From Litorisediminicola beolgyonensis (GTDB taxonomy: Bacteria; Pseudomonadota; Alphaproteobacteria; Rhodobacterales; Rhodobacteraceae): DNA of 34,676 nucleotides. Positions 30,986 to 34,676 of this stretch are shown here, one piece after another (the first letter of the stretch is position 1; the number at the start of each line of letters is the position of its first letter). A program made the position numbers and the translations under genes. Location of the stretch: contig NZ_JBHTMU010000041.1 in assembly GCF_042679605.1 (NCBI RefSeq), forward strand, positions 1 through 34,676. Reading direction: 5' to 3'. A model generated the notes under the pieces. That model saw only the letters and a list, made by a program, of their open reading frames with translations. It ran no database searches and was not told the DNA's origin.

Positions 30986-32350
30986 ATGGACATCCGGCTG
31001 ACGAACACGAAGACCCGGAAGAAAGACCTCTTCACCCCGCTCGATCCGCAGAACGTGCGGATGTATGTCTGCGGGCCGACCGTCTACGACCGCGCGCATC
31101 TGGGCAACGCGCGGCCGGTGATCGTCTTCGACCTGCTCTTCAGGCTCCTGCGCCATGTCTACGGCGAGGCGCATGTGACCTATGTGCGGAACTTCACCGA
31201 CGTCGACGACAAGATCAACGCGCGGGCGGCCGAGAGCGGGCGCTCGATCGGCGAAATCACCGAAGAGACGATCGGCTGGTATCTCGATGACATGCGGGCG
31301 GTGGGCGCGCTCGATCCCGACGAGATGCCGCGCGCCACGCGCTATATCGGCGAGATGGTCGCGATGATCGAAGGGTTGATCGAAAGCGGTCATGCCTACG
31401 CGGCCGAGGGACACGTGCTCTTCTCGGTCGAGAGCTACGAGCGCTACGGCGCGCTCTCGGGCCGCTCGGTCGAGGACATGATCGCGGGCGCCCGGGTCGA
31501 GGTCGCGCCCTACAAGCGCAACCCGATGGATTTCGTGCTGTGGAAGCCCTCGAGCGAGGGCCTTCCCGGCTGGGACAGCCCCTGGGGACGCGGGCGGCCC
31601 GGCTGGCATATCGAGTGCTCGGCGATGGCGGGCGCGCTTCTGGGCGAGAGCTTCGACATCCATGGCGGCGGCAACGACCTGATGTTCCCGCATCACGAGA
31701 ACGAGATCGCGCAATCGGCCTGCGCGCATCCCGAGGGCGAGTTCGCGCGGGTCTGGCTCCATAACGAGATGCTGCAGGTCGAGGGCAAGAAGATGTCCAA
31801 GTCGCTGGGCAATTTTTTCACCGTCCGCGATCTTCTGGACCAGGGCGTGCCGGGCGAGGTGATGCGTTTCGTCATGCTCTCGATCCATTACCGCAAGCCG
31901 ATGGACTGGACCGAGAAGAAGCGCGGCGAGGCCGAGGCGACGCTGCGCAAATGGCGCGCCCTGACCGAGGGCGTTGCCCCCGGGCCGGTGCCTGAGGCGG
32001 TGGTGGCGGCACTGGCGGATGACCTGAACAGCGCGGGCGCGCTGACAGAGCTGCACCGGCTGGCCGCCGAGGGCGATGCAGCCGGGCTAAGGGCCGGGGC
32101 CGAGATCATGGGGCTCCTGACCGACACCCTGGGGGATTGGGCCGGGGGCGAGACCGTGGATCTGTCCGAATGGGAAACCCGCCTCGCGACCGCGCGCGCC
32201 CAGGCCATGGAGAGCAAGGATTTCACCCAGGTCGACCGGCTGAAATCCGTGCTCATGGCCGCGGGCGTCGAGGTGCGCATGTCCAAGGACGGCGTCACGC
32301 TTCTGCCCGGGCCGGGCTTCGATCCTGCGAGCTTGGAGGCTCTGGGATGA
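30986..32350 (+). CDS. cysS: Cysteinyl-tRNA synthetase
   Basis: A 454-residue class I synthetase charging tRNA-Cys. The zinc-ligand Cys29 is in MYVCGPTVYD. The HIGH-type signature is HLGN at 38-41 and KMSKS is at 269-273. The zinc and substrate region CSAMAGALLGESFDIHGGGNDLMFPHHENEIAQS is intact. The ATG at 30986 is preferred over GTG 30980 because TGAGGA is nine nt upstream and homologues begin with a similar IRLTNTKTR. cimA follows 40 bp later, so they may share a transcript. Confidence 0.96.
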   Translation: MDIRLTNTKTRKKDLFTPLDPQNVRMYVCGPTVYDRAHLGNARPVIVFDLLFRLLRHVYGEAHVTYVRNFTDVDDKINARAAESGRSIGEITEETIGWYLDDMRAVGALDPDEMPRATRYIGEMVAMIEGLIESGHAYAAEGHVLFSVESYERYGALSGRSVEDMIAGARVEVAPYKRNPMDFVLWKPSSEGLPGWDSPWGRGRPGWHIECSAMAGALLGESFDIHGGGNDLMFPHHENEIAQSACAHPEGEFARVWLHNEMLQVEGKKMSKSLGNFFTVRDLLDQGVPGEVMRFVMLSIHYRKPMDWTEKKRGEAEATLRKWRALTEGVAPGPVPEAVVAALADDLNSAGALTELHRLAAEGDAAGLRAGAEIMGLLTDTLGDWAGGETVDLSEWETRLATARAQAMESKDFTQVDRLKSVLMAAGVEVRMSKDGVTLLPGPGFDPASLEALG

Positions 32351-32390
32351 CCCACTGTCAAACCTTGCTCCTGTGTCCTCGGAGGACCCG

Positions 32391-34016
32391 ATGAAAGAGC
32401 GCCTCTCTCTCTACGACACCACGCTGCGCGACGGGCAGCAGACGCAGGGCGTGCAGTTCTCGACCGCCGAGAAAATCCGCATCGCCGAGGCGCTCGACCG
32501 GCTTGGCGTCGATTACATCGAAGGCGGCTGGCCCGGGGCGAACCCGACGGATTCGGCCTTTTTCGACGCCGCGCCCAAGACCCGCGCGACGATGACCGCC
32601 TTCGGGATGACCAAGCGCGCGGGCCGCTCGGCCGAAAACGACGATGTGCTCGCGGGTGTGCTGAATGCCGGGACCCCGGCCGTCTGCCTCGTCGGCAAGA
32701 CCCATGACTACCATGTCAGCAAGGCGCTGGGCATCACGCTCGCGGAGAACACCGAGAACATCCGCGCCTCGGTCGCCCATCTCGTGGCGCAGGGGCGCGA
32801 GGCGCTCTTCGATGCGGAGCATTTCTTCGACGGCTTCGCCGCCAATCCCGATTACGCGCTCGAGGCGCTCCACGCCGCGCTTCAGGCTGGCGCGCGCTGG
32901 ATCGTGCTCTGCGACACCAATGGCGGCACGCTGCCCGACCGGATCGGGCGCGTGGTCGAAGAGGTGATCGCGGCTGGAATTCCCGGCGACCGGCTCGGCA
33001 TCCACACCCATAACGACACCGAGATGGCGGTGGCGGGATCGCTGGCCGCGGTCGATGCGGGCGCGCGCCAGATCCAGGGCACGCTCAACGGTTTGGGCGA
33101 GCGCTGCGGCAACGCCAACCTCGTCTCCCTGATCCCGACGCTCCTTTTGAAAGAGCCCTATGCCAGCCGCTTCGAGACCGGCGTCAGCGAAGAGGCGCTC
33201 GAGGGGCTGACGCGGCTCTCGCGGATGCTCGACGACGTTCTGAACCGGGTGCCGCTGAAACAGCTCGCCTATGTCGGCGCCTCGGCCTTTGCGCACAAGG
33301 CGGGGCTGCATGCCTCGGCGATCCTCAAGGATCCTTCGACCTACGAACACATCCCGCCCGAGACGGTCGGCAATCGCCGCTTCATCCCGATGTCGAACCA
33401 GGCCGGTCAGTCGAACCTGCGCCGCCGCCTCTCGGAAGCGGGGATCGACGTGCCCGCGGGCGATCCGCGTCTGGCGCATATCCTCGAGGTGGTGAAGGCC
33501 CGCGAGGCCGAGGGCTACGCCTATGACACCGCGCAGGGCAGCTTCGAGCTTCTGGCGCGGCGCGAGCTGGGCGAAGAGGTCGATTTCTTCGAGGTCAAGC
33601 GCTACCGCGTGACGGTGGAGCGCCGGAAGAACAAGGAAAACCGCATGGTCTCGCTCTCCGAGGCCGTGGTGGTGGTCAAGATCGACGGCGAGAAGCGGCT
33701 CTCGGTCTCCGAGTCGATGGACGAGACCGGCGCCGACCGGGGTCCGGTCAACGCGCTCTCCAAGGCGCTCGCCAAGGATCTCGGGCGCTATTCGGACGCG
33801 ATCGAGGACATGCGCCTGATCGACTTCAAGGTGCGCATCACCCAGGGCGGCACCGAGGCCGTCACCCGCGTCATCATCGACAGCGAGGACGGGCAGGGGC
33901 GGCGCTGGTCGACCGTCGGGGTGTCGGCCAACATTGTCGACGCAAGCTTCGAGGCGCTTTTGGATGCGGTGCGCTGGAAGCTGGTGCGGGATCGCGGCAT
34001 CGCCGCCGCCGCATGA
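32391..34016 (+). CDS. cimA: Citramalate synthase
   Basis: A 541-residue enzyme of the HMGL/LeuA superfamily that condenses pyruvate and acetyl-CoA to (R)-citramalate, the threonine-independent route to 2-oxobutanoate and isoleucine. The metal-binding start is LYDTTLRDGQQTQGVQFS, and the second metal motif is GIHTHNDTEMAVAGSLAAVDAGARQIQGTLNGLGERCGNANL. The C-terminal 150 residues are the LeuA-type dimerisation/regulatory domain (about 395-535). The length, and the GQQTQGVQFS variant in place of the EG(E/A) of isopropylmalate synthase, support CimA. ATG 32391 with GGAGGA is chosen over an upstream GTG. The stop overlaps the next start (ATGA). Confidence 0.93.
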   Translation: MKERLSLYDTTLRDGQQTQGVQFSTAEKIRIAEALDRLGVDYIEGGWPGANPTDSAFFDAAPKTRATMTAFGMTKRAGRSAENDDVLAGVLNAGTPAVCLVGKTHDYHVSKALGITLAENTENIRASVAHLVAQGREALFDAEHFFDGFAANPDYALEALHAALQAGARWIVLCDTNGGTLPDRIGRVVEEVIAAGIPGDRLGIHTHNDTEMAVAGSLAAVDAGARQIQGTLNGLGERCGNANLVSLIPTLLLKEPYASRFETGVSEEALEGLTRLSRMLDDVLNRVPLKQLAYVGASAFAHKAGLHASAILKDPSTYEHIPPETVGNRRFIPMSNQAGQSNLRRRLSEAGIDVPAGDPRLAHILEVVKAREAEGYAYDTAQGSFELLARRELGEEVDFFEVKRYRVTVERRKNKENRMVSLSEAVVVVKIDGEKRLSVSESMDETGADRGPVNALSKALAKDLGRYSDAIEDMRLIDFKVRITQGGTEAVTRVIIDSEDGQGRRWSTVGVSANIVDASFEALLDAVRWKLVRDRGIAAAA

Positions 34017-34676
34017 GGCTCGATCCCGACGTCATGGCCTGCGCCGGGCTGGTCGAGCGCGGCGATCCCGAGCGGTTTCGCGCCGCGATGGCCGCGCCGG
34101 TTGCCGCGCGCCCGGTGCTTTTCGCGATCTACGCCTTCAACCTCGAAGTGGCGCGCGCGCCCTGGGTCACGCAAGAGACGATGATCGCCGAGATGCGGCT
34201 GCAATGGTGGCGCGACGCACTGGACGAGATCGCCTCGGGCGGCGTTGTGCGGCGGCACGAGGTGGTCACGCCCTTGGCACATGCGCTGGATGCCGAGGGC
34301 GCGGCGCTCCTCGACCGGCTGGTCGCGGCGCGGCGCTGGGACATCTACCGGGACCCGTTCGAGGATGCCGCCCACCTGACACAGTATCTCGAGGAAACCG
34401 GCGGGCATCTTCTCTGCGCCGCCGCGGGGGCGCTCGGGCCCTGTCCGAGCGAGGTCGCGCTCGATGCGGGCTACGCGGTCGGTCTGGCGGGCTTCCTGTC
34501 GGCGGTGCCGGAGCTGGAACGTCAGGGCCGTGTGCCGCTGGTCGATGGCCGACCGGAGGGCGTGCGCGCGCTCGCGGAGGACGGTCTTGAGCGGCTGGCC
34601 CGCGCGCGTGCCCGGCGCGCCGAGGTCTCGGAGGCTTCGCGGGCGGCATTCCTGACCTGTCCACGGGCCGAGCTGG
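34013..34676 (+). CDS. Squalene/phytoene synthase family protein (partial)
   Basis: 221 residues are visible before the right edge. The N-terminus DPDVMACAGLVERGDPERFRAAMAAPVAARPVLFAIYAFNLEVARAPWVTQETMIAEMRLQWWRDALDEI matches the squalene/phytoene synthase superfamily, in particular the NDUFAF6-like members, where MRLQWWRDAL replaces the first DxxxD aspartate-rich motif. Such members are not carotenoid enzymes in most cases; in eukaryotes they assist respiratory complex I assembly. It starts at the ATG overlapping the cimA stop, so the two are coupled. The rest lies outside the window. Confidence 0.85.
   Translation, partial: MRLDPDVMACAGLVERGDPERFRAAMAAPVAARPVLFAIYAFNLEVARAPWVTQETMIAEMRLQWWRDALDEIASGGVVRRHEVVTPLAHALDAEGAALLDRLVAARRWDIYRDPFEDAAHLTQYLEETGGHLLCAAAGALGPCPSEVALDAGYAVGLAGFLSAVPELERQGRVPLVDGRPEGVRALAEDGLERLARARARRAEVSEASRAAFLTCPRAEL

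Overview
The window is chromosomal DNA of an alphaproteobacterium, most likely a member of the Rhodobacteraceae (Roseobacter/Rhodobacter group). The evidence is the high GC content and codon use of the flanks, the purM-purN pair next to a tRNA, a citramalate synthase, DEDDy RNase D, SufE and ndk of alphaproteobacterial type, and fragments of intergenic repeats of a kind I recall from this family.

Layout. (1) Positions 1-1883, minus strand: a lipoprotein-export/MacB-type ABC transporter, with the permease cut by the window edge and the ATPase complete. (2) Positions about 2092-19600: a probable 17.5 kb genomic island. A P4-type tyrosine integrase (18066-19337) sits beside a tRNA-Ile2(CAT) gene (19580-19656), and a degenerate copy of the tRNA 3' end lies at 2092-2118. 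Cargo from left to right: an RHH regulator, a PHB-depolymerase-type esterase and a C45 acyltransferase in one operon; a low-GC Gabija-like defence pair (OLD nuclease and UvrD helicase) whose nuclease is cut by one in-frame TAG; a ParD-like protein divergent from a methionine aminopeptidase broken by a 19-bp tandem duplication; a cupin; a GlxA-type AraC regulator divergent from a DUF1272 zinc protein; a LysR regulator divergent from an aldo/keto reductase followed by a truncated carboxymuconolactone decarboxylase; and nearly 2 kb without genes but rich in palindromes and iteron-like repeats. (3) Positions 19656-34676: ordinary core genome with tRNA-Ile2, purM-purN, rnd, a lipoprotein, sufE, an ABC-F ATPase, an alanine/Na+ symporter, ndk, a leishmanolysin-like metallopeptidase with a Gly-Thr-Asp repeat, DUF4112 and Pmp3 membrane proteins, a TfoX-C-like protein, cysS, cimA and a partial squalene/phytoene synthase family gene.

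How it fits together. The island looks old and decaying: three broken genes lie inside it and none in the flanks, and mosaic repeats fill its gaps. It still carries an apparently intact integrase and possible arm-type sites (GGTAAAAC) at both ends. The most interesting signals are the amber-interrupted Gabija-like nuclease beside an intact helicase, a dispersed palindrome family built on CATGATG found only inside the island, and an inverted pair of TGATGACAC repeat clusters at 16707-16971. All functional assignments come from reading motifs by eye; no database search was possible.
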